Shown: positions 24,441 through 35,597 of the stretch, piece by piece
Position numbering within the stretch: position 1 is the stretch's first letter
Layout of the letters: each line of letters opens with the position of its first letter
Source: Cyrtodaria siliqua
Taxonomy: Eukaryota > Mollusca > Bivalvia > Adapedonta > Hiatellidae
DNA length: 64,000 bases
Direction of reading: 5' to 3'
NCBI GenBank assembly: GCA_037043455.1
Contig: JAWPHD010006808.1
Location: 62,001 to 126,000 of the forward strand
Translations under genes and position numbers: made by a program
The notes under the pieces: generated by a model
Told to the model about the DNA's origin: nothing
Databases searched by the model: none
Seen by the model: only the letters and a program-made list of their open reading frames with translations

Positions 24441-25287
24441 GCCGCCGCCGGAGAAGCAACACCTATGTCTTTTTTTCTTCGAATAGGCGAGACAAAAACT
24501 GTTTTCCGGCCTTAGACTATTCAAGCCAGTAGAGTGATACAGGCCCTCTTGTGCATCTTGTTCCCGGAAGACTACTTAATACACGCCACTCTGTAAATGA
24601 CATAATTTTAGACATGGAAGTCATCTTGAGTGACAGTTTGGCCATGAACACAAATCACAAATCTGTCTATCCATCAGCAATTTCATAAAATAATATTCTA
24701 GTCTAGATTTGAAACAGTTTAATGACAATTGATCACAATATATTTGGAATGGATTGACCCTCTAAGATTTTGGTAGGTCGCCAAAGATCGCCAAGTTGGT
24801 TAAAACTATGTAAAATTTATGGAAATTTGATCGTGCAAATATCCATACAGTCTTTCCTATCAAACCTTGCATTCTCAGTACTTTTAGTACTTTGATTTAT
24901 CATATATTATGTAGGGGAAATAACCCTGCAAGTGATGTGGCAAATATCGCCGCCAGATGTCGCACCGTTTCACTTTGCACGTAATGAAATCAGTTTCTGT
25001 CGAACGGATTGCGTTTGCATCGCTCCGACTGTGTTTTCGCCCGATCATTTCACTTCGAACCGTATCAGTTCACTTTGTAATGAATGAACCGAGTTTACAC
25101 GTCTCATCGAATCAATATGTACGTCATCAAATGACTTTGCGTCGTATGGTTTGAAATTTTACATCGTATCATTTCACTTCGAACCGTATCAATTCACTTT
25201 GTAACGAATGAACCGAGTTTACACGTCGCATCGAATCAATATGTACGTCATCAAATGACTTTGCTTCGTATGGTTTGAAATTTTACA

Positions 25288-28250
25288 AGTCTTGTCCACC
25301 AGGTTTTGATCTGGCACAATATAAACCCTCTCGAAATATTTTAGTCCTTAAATGAATGATCAGTTAAAGTGATATTGTTTATGTGCAGTTCAACCAGGTT
25401 TCATAACCCCTACTTGTTAGTTTTATATTATAGTAGGGGTTACTCCCCTTATATCACAATAGTATTCAGTGCAGTGTGTTATGGATTATAGATGCTACTG
25501 TGTGTGATATATTGTAGACAGAGGGTGAGGAACTTGTTTGTCCAGTTGTGTGAGTGAGTGGTCACTTTGTTTCTATTAATACATCTTTACTTCCCGCCTT
25601 TCTGTTCAAACACATTAACTTAGACACTCTTCTTAAGGATGACGGGAGGTGTACAGTACTGGTTTTACCCAGGAAAAGTGGGTGGTCTAAGTAATAGTTT
25701 TATTGAAATTATTAGTTCGCCACTCCAGTTTTGGGGTGTGGCCTGACTGGTTAAAGCGTTTTTTATATCGTCTGTAGAGTTTAGATTCTCAAAATAGGAA
25801 ACTAGGTAATTTATATACATACCTCGTCGACAGAAGGTTAAGAAACGGTGACCATGTATTGTACAATTTGATTTGTTTTTGACAATCGCTAATATTAATC
25901 GCTACTTTAAGGACTACTAAAACGTGCTACGAAAAACAATGTTTGTTTTAACAGTTTATTATCAACATTGCATTAGGCATATATAGCCCATAAAATATAC
26001 ATTTTTACAAAACATATGCCAGTTAAAATATTCTCATCAATAACATATCAAACATTTTAAAATTTCAATTATGATACAGTTAAACTCCTTTATTTAACGT
26101 GGAGAAAGCGTGTATCCGCTACAATTATATATGTACATAATAAACAACTTTATTTATTTCCTGGCGGATGCATGCCTGATGGGAAACTTCATAATTCAAA
26201 TCCATCTAAAAAAAACATTTCATTATTTATTTATTTCATTTGTAAACAGATCGATTAAAACTATACAAAATATGTTTTATTACTGAGGTGATTTAAATTT
26301 CTCTTTAAGTAACAATTTACATATTTTATTAACTTATTGCATTGTTTTAATTAACAACAACAATAAGAATAAAGTTTCAGTTCTGTTATCAAACAAATAA
26401 ACATATATGTATTTTAATAAAACAAAACTTTCATATAACATAATGGATGTACGGTAATGATACCTCACAAATCAGCACTACAAGACATAATATATGTATA
26501 AATATATATACATATATACATATATAATTATATATACCAGTAATTCAAAACAGTAAACCGCCGTTGTCAACAAATATTGTTTGGAATTGTTATGAATTTA
26601 ACATAATACAATACAGTATGTTTAAAAGCTTACCAGTAATAATTAATTAACTTAGCTTCCCCAATGCCCTATTTAAAAAGTATCACAATAAACAAAACAT
26701 ATATACAAGTTTATATAAACACAATACAAAACTAACAATACAATGGAAACGCAAATGTTAACAAAAATCCATTTTATAATTCAATAAGGTTTACATCCAT
26801 TTTATAAACTGTTATAACATATGATCATACTCGTTTGATTGCTTGTATTGTGTTGTCAAGTGGATATTGTTAATCAGTCTATAAATAATAACGACCTTGG
26901 TGTTATCTCCCACTAACTTGGATAAGTTCCAGACCTTCGCAGATATATCAGGATGCTACCTGAACAATGCAAGTTTATAACCGTCTCACGTGAACACCAC
27001 TTTGTTGCGGTTATACGATTGGTTCTAACCGAACATGTGATAAATTGCAAGTGTTTGGTAGGTTGTGCCTTAATATACAACAACATGCGTTATTTTTAGA
27101 ACCTAGATAAATATTCGCATTAACATAAATATTTTTATGCAAGCATAAAACTCATTAATATACGCGTCGATGTTTTGCTATATTCTATTGTCTAGTAATT
27201 GGTTACTACACTGTAGGGCATCAATTATTGTAATGAACAAAACATGTATACAAGTTTATAACAAAACAAAACAAGACTAACAATAAAATAGAAGTGTTCA
27301 CCAAAATTCTATAAGCATATTTACAAAATATGATCTTGCGTACTTCCCTTGTTAACTTTACTTTAAAGTGAACATTTTCGCTTGTTAACTGTACTGTGAA
27401 GTGAACATTTTTAGTAATATACGCGTCGATCTTTCGCTGCATACTATTGGATAGTAATTGCTAACTATGTGCATAAAACATAATAAACAACTGTCATAAG
27501 AAAAACAGTTTCTTAAAAGTTGGTATTTATACTAATGATATTTAAAGGACCTGCCTTTCGTAATTTCGATAACGTTAACATTTTAATCATCACATGAGGT
27601 AATAAAAACACATCCCATTCTCATCCCATACCAAAAAGTGTGTCTCTGTATTTTGAGGAATATTTTGAACCAAAAAAGTTTGAAAATAAATTAAGATTTT
27701 TATATTTCAAGAAAATGCTGTTTTTTACCGATTTTTTTTTTATTATTTCATATTACATTCTTTTATGGATACCATTTCATTAAAACTACGCTAGAATAAG
27801 CTTGTGGGACCAGCACATTCAACTGTATTCCTGAAATTTGACTTCATTTTAGATAAGTTAAAAGTCAGCATTTTTTAAAACAGTTCAATGTATGTTTTTA
27901 AACAATAAACAATTATCAATTTCGGGGTAACTTTAAATTTCACGTTCGATGATCCATTGATAGTGAATAAAAGTTATGTATAATTGACAACTATATCTGA
28001 ATCTACTATTTTTGTTGTAAACCGGACAAATAGTTTTCGTTTTGAAAAGTCTCGGAAATCTTAAGATTTACAGAAAAAGTCTATCGGCATTTTGGTCTTT
28101 TATCTAACACAGAATACCTGGTAATGTCTACTTTGATGCAAAAATGCTCTTGCTGTATTGCTACGTCATCTTGCCGGAGTTCGCTAATAATAACTGCTGT
28201 ATCTTTGACTTTGCTTGGAAGACCCTATTTACAAAGCCTCACTCTGTATC
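25288..28250. other. AT-rich intergenic region, no gene seen
   Basis: It contains a copy of the dispersed repeat at 25725-25850, a 'gggaggtgtacagtactggt' repeat phrase at about 25647 (also inverted near 45930), and a duplicated motif, 'atatacgcgtcgat', near 27159 and 27418. The distal part is the likely 3' UTR and flank of the minus-strand peptide-precursor gene, with AATAAA on the minus strand at 27739-27744. Confidence 0.45.
27739..27744 (-). other. candidate AATAAA polyadenylation signal of the peptide-precursor gene
   Basis: It is the first AATAAA hexamer noticed downstream of the precursor stop on the minus strand, predicting a 3' UTR of about 510 nt. Confidence 0.3.
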
Positions 28251-28253
28251 TTT

Positions 28254-31200
28254 TCAGACTTTGCTTGGAAGACCCTCTGCAGCTCGCCTGACTTTGCTTG
28301 GGAGACTATCTGCAGCTCGCCTGACTTTGCTCGGGAGACTCTCTGCATCTCGTTTGACTTTGCTTGGAAGACCCTCTGCAGCTCGTCTGACTTTGCTTGG
28401 GAGACCCTCTGCAGCTCGTCTGACTTTGCTTGGAAGACTCTCTGCATCTCGTTTGACTTTGCTTGGAAGACCCTCTGCAGCTCGTCTGACTTTGCTTGGG
28501 AGACCCTCTGCCTCTCGTTTCACTTTGCTTGGAAGGCTGTCTGCAGCTCGTCTAACTTTGCTTGGGAGACTTTCTGCCTCTCGTTTCACTTTGCTTGGAA
28601 GACCCTCTGCAGCTCGTCTTAATTTGCTTGGAAGACCCTCTGCATCTCGTTTGACTTTGCTTGGAAGACTGTCTGCAGCTCGTCTGACTTTGCTTGGAAG
28701 ACTCTCTGCATCTCGTTTGACTTTGCTTGGAAGAACCTCTGCAGCTCGTCTGACTTTGCTTGGGAGATCCTCTGCAGCTCGTCTGACTTTGCTTGGAAGA
28801 CCCTCTGCCTCTCGTTTTACTTTGCTTGGAAGGCTGTCTGCAGCTCGTTTAACTTTGCTTGGGAGACTCTCTGCCTCTCGTTTCACTTTGCTTGGAAGAC
28901 CCTCTGCCGCTCGTCGGACTTTACTTGGAAGACCCTCGGCAGCTCGTCGGACTTTGCTAGGAAGACTGTCTGCAGCTCGTCTTACTTTGCTTGGAAGACC
29001 CTCTGCATCTCGTTTGACTTTGCTAGGAAGACTGTCTGCAGCTCGTCTGACTTTGCTTGGAAGACTCTCTGCATCTCGTTTGACTTTGCTAGGAAGACCC
29101 TCTGCCTCTCGTTTCACTTTGCTGGGAAGGCTGTCTGCAGCTCGTTTAACTTTGCTTGGGAGACTCTCTGCCTCTCGTTTCACTTTGCTTGGAAGACCCT
29201 CTGCCGCTCGTCTGACTTTGCTTGGAAGACTCTCTGCATCTCGTTTGACTTTGCTTGGAAGACCCTCTGCAGCTCGTCTGACTTTGCTTGGGAGACCCTC
29301 TGCCTCTCGTTTCACTTTGCTTGGAAGGCTGTCTGCAGCTCGTCTAACTTTGCTTGGGAGACTCTCTGCCTCTCGTTTCACTTTGCTTGGAAGACTCTCT
29401 GCATCTCGTTTGACTTTGCTTGGAAGACTGTCTGCAGCTCGTCTGACTTTGCTTGGAAGACTCTCTGCATCTCGTTTAACTTTGCTCGGAAGACCCTCTG
29501 CAGCCCGTCTGACTTTGCTTGGTAGATCCTCTGTAGCTCGTCTGACTTTGCTTGGAAGACCCTCTGCCTCTCGCTTCACTTTGCTTGGAAGGCTGTCTGC
29601 AGCTCGTTTAACTTTGCTTGGGAGACTCTCTGCCTCTCGTTTCACTTTGCTTGGAAGACCCTCTGCCGCTCGTCGGACTTTGCTTGGAAGACCCTCTGCA
29701 GCTCGTCTCACTTTGCTTGGAAGACTGTCTGCAGCTCGTCTTACTTTGCTTGGAAGACCCTCTGCATCTCGTTTGACTTTGCTAGGAAGACTGTCTGCAG
29801 CTCGTCTGACTTTGCTTGGAAGACTCTCTACATCTCGTTTGACTTTGCTTGGAAGACCCTCTGCAGCTCGTCTGACTTTGCTTGGAAGACCCTCTGCCTC
29901 TCGTTTCACTTTGCTTGGAAGGCTGTCTGCAGCTCGTTTAACTTTGCTTGGGAGACTCTCTGCCTCTCGTTTCACTTTGCTTGGAAGACCCTCTGCCACT
30001 CGTCGGACTTTGCTTGGAAGACCCTCTGCAGCTCGTCTCACTTTGCTTGGAAGACTGTCTGCAGCTCGTCTTACTTTACTTAGAAGACCCTCTGCCTCTC
30101 GTTTCACTTTGCTTGGAAGACCCTCTGCCGATCGTCTGACTTTGCTTGGAAGACCCTCTGCAGCTCGTCTGACTTTGCTTGGAAGACCCTCTGCATCTCG
30201 TTTGACTTTGCTTGGAAGACTGTCTGCAGCTCGTCTAACTTTGCTTGGAAGACCCTCTGCATCTCGTTTGACTTTGCTTGGCAGACTGTCTACATCTCGT
30301 TTTACTTTACTTGGAAGACCCTCTGCATCTCTTCTGACTTTGCTTGGAAGGCTGTCTGCAGCTCGTTTAACTTTGCTTGGGAGACTCTCTGCCTCTCGTT
30401 TCACTTTGCTTGGAAGACCCTCTGCAGCTCGTCTCACTTTGCTTGGAAGACTGTCTGCAGATCGTCTTACTTTGCTTGGAAGACCCTCTGCATCTCGTTT
30501 GACTTTGCTAGGAAGACTGTCTGCAGCTCGTCTGACTTTGCTTGGAAGACTCTCTGCATCTCGTTTGACTTTGCTTGGAAGACCCTCTGCAGCTCGTTTG
30601 ACTTTGCTTGGAAGACCCTCTGCCTCTCGTTTCACTTTGCTTGGAAGGCTGTCTGCAGCTCGTCTAACTTTGCTTGGAAGACCCTCTGCCGCTCGTCGGA
30701 CTTTGCTTGGAATACCCTCTGCATCTCGTTTGACTTTGCTTGGAAGACCCTCAGCCGATCGTCTGACTTTGCTTGGAAGACCCTCTGCAGCTCGTCTGAC
30801 TTTGCTTGGAAGACTGTCTGCAGCTCGTCTAACTTTGCTTGGAAGACCCTCTGCATCTCGTTTGACTTTGCTTGGCAGACTGTCTACTTCTCGTTTTACT
30901 TTACTTGGAAGACCCTCTGCATCTCGTTTGACTTTGCTTGGCAGACTGTCTACATCTCGTTTTACTTTACTTGGAAGACCCTCTGCATCTCGTTTGACTT
31001 TGCTTGGAAGACCCTCTGCAGCTCGTCTGACTTTACTTGGAAGACCCTCTGCATCACGCTTGACTTTGCTTGGAAGATCCTCTGCAGCTCGTTTGACTTT
31101 GCTTGGGAGACCCTCTGCATTTCGTTTGACTTTGCTTGGGAGACTGTCTGCATCTCGTTTAACTTTGCTTGGGAGACTGCCTGCATCACGTTTGACTTTG

Positions 31201-34200
31201 CTTGGAAGGCCCTCAACAGCTCGTCTCACTTTGCTTGGAAGGCTTTCTGCATCTCGTTTGACCTTTGATGGAAGAGTCTCTTCATATGAATCGAATATCG
31301 ATCGTTTTACTAAAGGAACTATTGGAATGAACGCAGGGAGATCGACCGCTCGCCTTTCCTCAGCCAATATGGTTCCTATTAAAATATAATTAGAAACAAC
31401 TGTCATTTAAATGTTTGAAGAATTTTCATCGAACGATATCACATTGTGGAAGCCATAGACAGGAAGGTATTTGGAAATACTAAAAACAGTACTTGCAACA
31501 AAATAATTTCAGAATTCCCATGTCATGACACCAGGCGTATTACATTCATCTTACGCAAATATAACAAAACCACCACGAAACTTTTTTTGGCGGTGAGGTG
31601 TGGACGGGTAGGTGGCGGGGGTTGGAGAATAGCTTTCCAGTGACATATAATTGAAGGATTTTAAGGAGAAGACTCTAATTGTAACTTTTACATAGACATA
31701 TTAGGAAAGCTTTAAAGGCTTAAAGCTCTCATATTTTGCATGTAGCATTAGCTTACAGTCTTCTATCATGTTTTTTACATGGTGACCATATGGTCAAATT
31801 GGCCACGCTCCGAAGGTTACAGTTTTACAAAGAGTTATATAGAAAATGCTCTAAAACATCTCTGAGGTTACAATAGCTAAATGTCTAATAGCGTTCATAT
31901 AACATAATAGTAGAGTCCTTATCGAGTTCATCTAAATGATTACCCTGGGGTCAGATCTGGCCGCACCCTGGGGATCCAACGTTTGTATTCAATTGTTTAT
32001 ATGGAAAACAATATCCCTTTCCAGAACCATTAGACATATTTTGACAGCTGTTTTACAGAAATGATCTGTACATCCTAGACGATCAAGTTTGTTCAACGGT
32101 GGAATATCGCTCTTATTGTATAGGGATGCTACAGTAATCAATGAAAATATCCTTACAGAAGAAAATATTTGTTAAATCAGATGGCCGATGTCACTGAAAA
32201 TAGCCAAAAACCTGGTGAACATGATGACACATTCATTCTCCTCCTCCTAACTTTATGAAACTTGACGAAAATAATTTCATTATATCAAAAAAGCATTATA
32301 TCAAAAAAGCAGACTATAACTTGAAGTAAGGCTAGCAAATTAATCAGCACGCTAATTCATTATGCGAAGTTCTACAAATGATGATCCTATACAATTCGAG
32401 CGTTCACAGACGCTCTTGGGCATCTTGTTATTTGGTATATTGCAATATTTCAAAGAAATGTTATCGAAAACATGGAATCGTGCCATCGCTTTCGAAACTA
32501 TCAATAAAAGTAAGTTTAAAAATCGAACAGGAAATGCAGCTTTCACAGAACACAGTAAACCCCAAAACATGCAAAAATACAAACAATAATGGCAATAGTA
32601 ATAATAAAGGCATATGACGTCACAAACACAAAAAGGATTGACAGTAGGGCTACCGCCTTTGAACGGTAATTGGGAAAAAAGGCCGCTGGGGGTTTAAACC
32701 AGGCTCTAGGGTGCATGAAACCTCACACTTACTCTAATAGGCAATATAAGTAAAAGATGCTCGTGTATATATAAATAAAAAAAAAATAGCCTAGAAAGCC
32801 ACAAAGAAGGTACTCGATGACTTGGCAGAAGACAGAGCAACACGAGAATAAACCACTGAGGGCACGACAAGACAAGACCGCCGCAGACAAACATCAAACG
32901 TCATCACAGGGTCCACAGCCTGTCCGGTCAACTTACAATTAAAGAGGAAAGCATGGTAACGGTAGCCCTGATGGAGTACACGGTGTAAACATGACTAGGG
33001 AGGTCCGTTAAACTGTTTAACAACTGGACGGGAATCGTTGGGCATTTTGAATCTTTAGTGGGGATATTAATTATTATCCACACCATGAAAATAAATAAAG
33101 CAAATACATCTATAAAATAACAAATATATTGGCCATTTCTGAAACCCATAATCACAGAAAGGGTTGGTTTACGTGGTCACGCGATTGTTTGTGTATTTCA
33201 GTCAAAGTGGTCCACAGGCTAGAAACATACAAACCACGTGATTTTTGGCCGAGGGTTCACTGCACATAATTGTCAACAACGCGCTCGATTCAGGTATAGG
33301 TTTTGGCTCATAACTTGCTTAAGGACATATTTCGAGCCAATTGTATTGGGAGGCGTTGTGGGGGGTGGGGGTGGGGAGGAGAGAGAGAATTTCTATAGGT
33401 AACTATAAATCGCTTTTAGCCATGCTATTTCATGAGCAAAGTGTGATATTTAATTTTTCTTCAGATTATGAGGCCCACCCAATAAAGCATGTGTGACCAG
33501 TACACATAACACATTAAAGAATGTTGTAAATGTATTGTGTTGTGCTCTGATTTTTGGTCTAAAAACAATTAAGAAATACCAGATAAGTTTTGTATTCTAA
33601 AGCTAAATTATGAACATATATTTCTTCATTAAAGTAAATTACAAAGTGTTGTTAAGCTATTCTTACCCTCAAAAAAGCAATGCCCTCCAAATAAAAAAAC
33701 TAAGAGCGGGCCTCAATTTATATACCTAAGTTGATCAGCCATGAAGCGTGCTGCCTGTAATTTTTCAAGCTTCCCATGCTATTTCAACGACCAAGTGGCG
33801 TTGGGAAATGTGTCCTTAATAATTTGTTCAACTAAAGCGACCATACCAATCCAAAGTGAGCTTTTCCTCCGCCGCAGAAGAAAAATCCACATTTGTGACG
33901 GCGCTTTTTGTCCGCAAAGCACTTTCTGTATGCGTTTTTCCGTACAAATTTTAACTGGGGTGTTTTCCTGCATTAATTGACGCTTTTTGTCCGCACGCCT
34001 TGACAAAAGGCGTCAATTGTTGGCGCTTTTCAGTCCGCACAAGTTTACGTTTTTTGTCCAAAACGCGTAAATTTTTCGGATAAAAATCTAAAAATTTAAA
34101 TAACTGCTAGCGCTGGAGCAATGGGCACTGTGATCTAGTGGTACAGCGACGGATCCAGGATCGTATGGTCGTGGGTTCGATCCCCGCCATCACCATATGT

Positions 34201-34633
34201 GTTATGTCCTTGAGCAAAACACTATCACAATTTGCTCAGTACTGGTTCTACCAAGGAGGACACCGAGAGTGAAAAATATGTTCAGAGATGAAAAATAAAT
34301 AAGTTTAAACTAAAAAGCGCCGTGCTGACAGAAAGAACCAATTTTAAAACAAATGCGGACAAAAAGCGACAAAACAAACGCGGACAATAAAGGCTGGAGC
34401 GCAGAGCGCTGTGTTAAAATGGTAAAACCCATGATCGAAAGGTCGTAAACAAAAAAGCGCAATGGGAACAGAGAGCACACATTTAAAAAAATGCGGACAA
34501 AAAGCGACAAAACAATTGGGCGGACAATAAGCGTTCTCTCACCTTTTTATCATTATAGCGAAATAATTTCTTAAAGGTACTTACCGAAAACGAGCATGCA
34601 TTGAACCAAAACAAGTACGGATAATCTCGCCAT
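28254..34633 (-). CDS. secreted repetitive peptide precursor, 91 dibasic-flanked nonapeptides
   Basis: Coding exons are 34633-34585 (49 nt) and 31375-28254 (3122 nt). The joint is phase 1 and gives 1056 residues plus TGA. Residues 1-21 (MARLSVLVLVQCMLVFGTILA) form a textbook signal peptide, with likely cleavage before EERR. A spacer AVDLPAFIPIVPLV ends in KR41 and is followed by a diverged first peptide, SIFDSYEETLPSKV, and KR. Then come 91 nonapeptides XAXXLPSKV (commonest AAEGLPSKV and AADSLPSKV). They are joined by 90 linkers that are all KR or RR, and the stop follows the last peptide directly. The donor is G|GTAAGT. The acceptor ...ctaattatattttaatag|GA has a branch-point-like CTAAT. In the LPSKV codons nearly all differences between copies are at third positions. 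Peptides end in Val, with no Gly for amidation. This is the layout of a prohormone-convertase-processed neuropeptide or secreted peptide precursor. The family is not recognised. A coincidental minisatellite is the alternative. Confidence 0.78.
28258..31255. repeat. 33-bp coding minisatellite (91 units)
   Basis: This is the DNA-level array behind the peptide precursor, with a 33-bp period and no length variation. Blocks of 11 units (363 bp) recur almost unchanged, so recent growth was by multi-unit duplication. Because 33 is divisible by three, the + strand is also open for 1081 codons (28144-31389), with repeats of TLLGRPSAARL. Confidence 0.95.
31407..32599. other. intron 2 of the precursor gene, 5' untranslated-side repeats only
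   Basis: Between about 31680 and 32000 lies a degenerate dispersed repeat ('agctctcatattttgcatgt', 'catggtgaccatatggtcaa') that recurs at 47850-48200. No exon is seen. Confidence 0.45.
32600..32935 (-). mobile_element. 3' end of a Penelope-like retroelement, reversed
   Basis: On the minus strand it starts with the last codons of the reverse transcriptase (ccggacaggctgtggaccct, protein AGQAVDP) and runs through the same 3' UTR as at 40690-41130 ('ttgacagtagggta', 'ggtttgatgcaccc' and 'gtaccttctttgtggc' type phrases). It lies in intron 2 of the precursor gene. Confidence 0.7.
33890..34545. repeat. clustered GCGCTTTTTGTCCGC motifs in inverted halves
   Basis: Several 'gcgctttttgtccgca'-type motifs point one way at 33900-34075. 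The reverse complement, 'tgcggacaaaaagcg', recurs at 34350-34535. A SINE sits between them (34120-34290). It looks like the two ends of a non-autonomous DNA element with subterminal repeats, opened by a SINE insertion. Confidence 0.5.
34120..34290 (+). mobile_element. tRNA-derived SINE
   Basis: It has an A-box-like tgatctagtggtacagcg, a B box gggttcgatccccgccatca, and a body with 'gtactggttctaccaaggag'. It belongs with the element at 193-345. Confidence 0.7.
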
Positions 34634-34645
34634 CTCTTTTTATGT
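34585..34645 (-). other. exon 2 of the peptide-precursor gene (start codon and signal peptide)
   Basis: The acceptor ...tttattttttattttag|ACATAAAAAGAG is followed by ATG at 34633, 49 coding nt and the donor G|GTAAGTACC. Twelve nt of 5' UTR precede the ATG. The pyrimidine tract before the exon is the end of the adjacent (TTTA)n microsatellite. Confidence 0.75.
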
Positions 34646-34655
34646 CTAAAATAAA

Positions 34656-34666
34656 AAATAAATCAA

Positions 34667-34713
<47 letters not shown>

Positions 34714-34860
34714 ATTATAAATAAATAAATAAGTAAATAAATAAAAAAATAAATCAATAAAGAAATCAATAAATCAATAAATCAATAAGTAAATACATAA
34801 ATAAATGAATAAATGAACAAATAAATAAATAAATAAATAAGTAAATAAATTATAAAATAA

Positions 34861-34880
<20 letters not shown>
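34656..34880. repeat. (AAAT)n microsatellite with (AT)n end
   Basis: Interrupted taaa/aaat tetramers, then an (at)n run at 34866-34899. It starts about 10 bp from exon 2 of the precursor gene. Confidence 0.95.
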
Positions 34881-34904
<24 letters not shown>

Positions 34905-35065
34905 GCGATAGGGAAAACGTAATTTCCAGCAAAATCCGCCTATTCAGAATACATTTAAGCTGCATAATGTATTTAATAAAAACAAAATTAAGCTCAAATA
35001 TGTTTCTTTTTCCTTTCAGTATATGTAATTAAATTCTAGAAGAGTATCTAATAGACATAAAAGGG

Positions 35066-35390
35066 GCTGGCGTGGCGCAGTCGGTAGCGCGGCGGATTTG
35101 TAACCGGAGGCCCCGGGTTCAATCCTCCGTGGTGCCACTGAGTTCCGTCGGTGTGTTCTTGGGCAAGACACTTTACCTTAGCCTCGTCCGTGATGGGGAC
35201 GTAAACCGGGCGGTCCCGTGTATCGGTCTATCCTCCGAGCACGTTAAAGAACCATAGGAATCTATTCGATAATAAGAGTAGGGCAGGTTCCCGGATTCCT
35301 ATGTATCCTTCCCCTCTCTCTGGGGCGGCTCTAAATAACCTATGCTGTGTTGATGAGCCGTTAAACAACATTCAATTCAATTCAATAGAC
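35066..35390 (+). mobile_element. full-length tRNA-derived SINE
   Basis: The head is ggggctggcgtggcgcagtc, with A box TGGCGCAGTCGG and B box GGTTCAATCCTC. The body has 'ttgggcaagacactttacct' and 'aaccataggaatctattc'. The 3' tail is (attca)n. It lies in intron 1 of the precursor gene. Other copies are at 13700, 14398 and 45107. Confidence 0.9.
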
Positions 35391-35520
35391 ATAAAACTCT
35401 TCAGTTAAAAATGTAATTGCTATCTTCTATAAAATAGCTGATAAACAGCTCATCGAACCCGGCTTCTTCACGTCCACCGTGAAATAAAGTGAAATAAAGA
35501 AAAAAATAAAAGGTACTCAC

Positions 35521-35575
35521 CTTATCACAGTTACAGCGGTGAAGGTATCTCTTTACGCACTCCGGTGTTTCAAAT
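35521..35575 (-). other. predicted non-coding exon 1 of the peptide-precursor gene
   Basis: It lies about 30 nt downstream of a minus-strand TATA box and ends at a strong donor, AAG|GTGAGTACC (intron begins at 35520). Spliced to the acceptor at 34646 it forms the 5' UTR. The exact start is inferred from the usual TATA spacing. Confidence 0.5.
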
Positions 35576-35597
35576 AAATAAACACAGCTAGTGTTCG

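Larger units (their letters stand above)
20558..25287. mobile_element. large foldback-type element with long inverted arms
   Basis: The left arm (20558-21204) and right arm (24737-25287) are inverted copies of each other. From the inside outwards both hold 'ccaaatatatt', 'gggtcaatccattcc', 'atctttggcgacctacca', 'aaggtttgat', 'gttatttcccctacat' and 'ttgccacatcacttgcaggg'. Both then carry tandem units of about 124 bp, each starting agtcatttgatgacg (three on the left at 20558, 20682 and 20806; two on the right). The 3.5-kb interior has no transposase frame. Tandem repeats in the arms and a non-coding core fit a Foldback-like non-autonomous DNA transposon. The target duplication could not be fixed. 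Confidence 0.7.

Noticed and set aside
32928..33155. Alternative first exon for the peptide precursor ending TMLSSLI|GTAAGT
   Set aside because: Phase 0, which puts a stop just after the junction. The exon at 34585-34645 fits phase 1 and gives a proper signal peptide.
35066..35140. tRNA gene at the A/B-box sequence (also 9610-9680, 34120-34195, 45107-45180, 46637-46710)
   Set aside because: Each tRNA-like part is fused to a repeated body and found in several copies, so these are SINE heads. The cloverleafs are imperfect.
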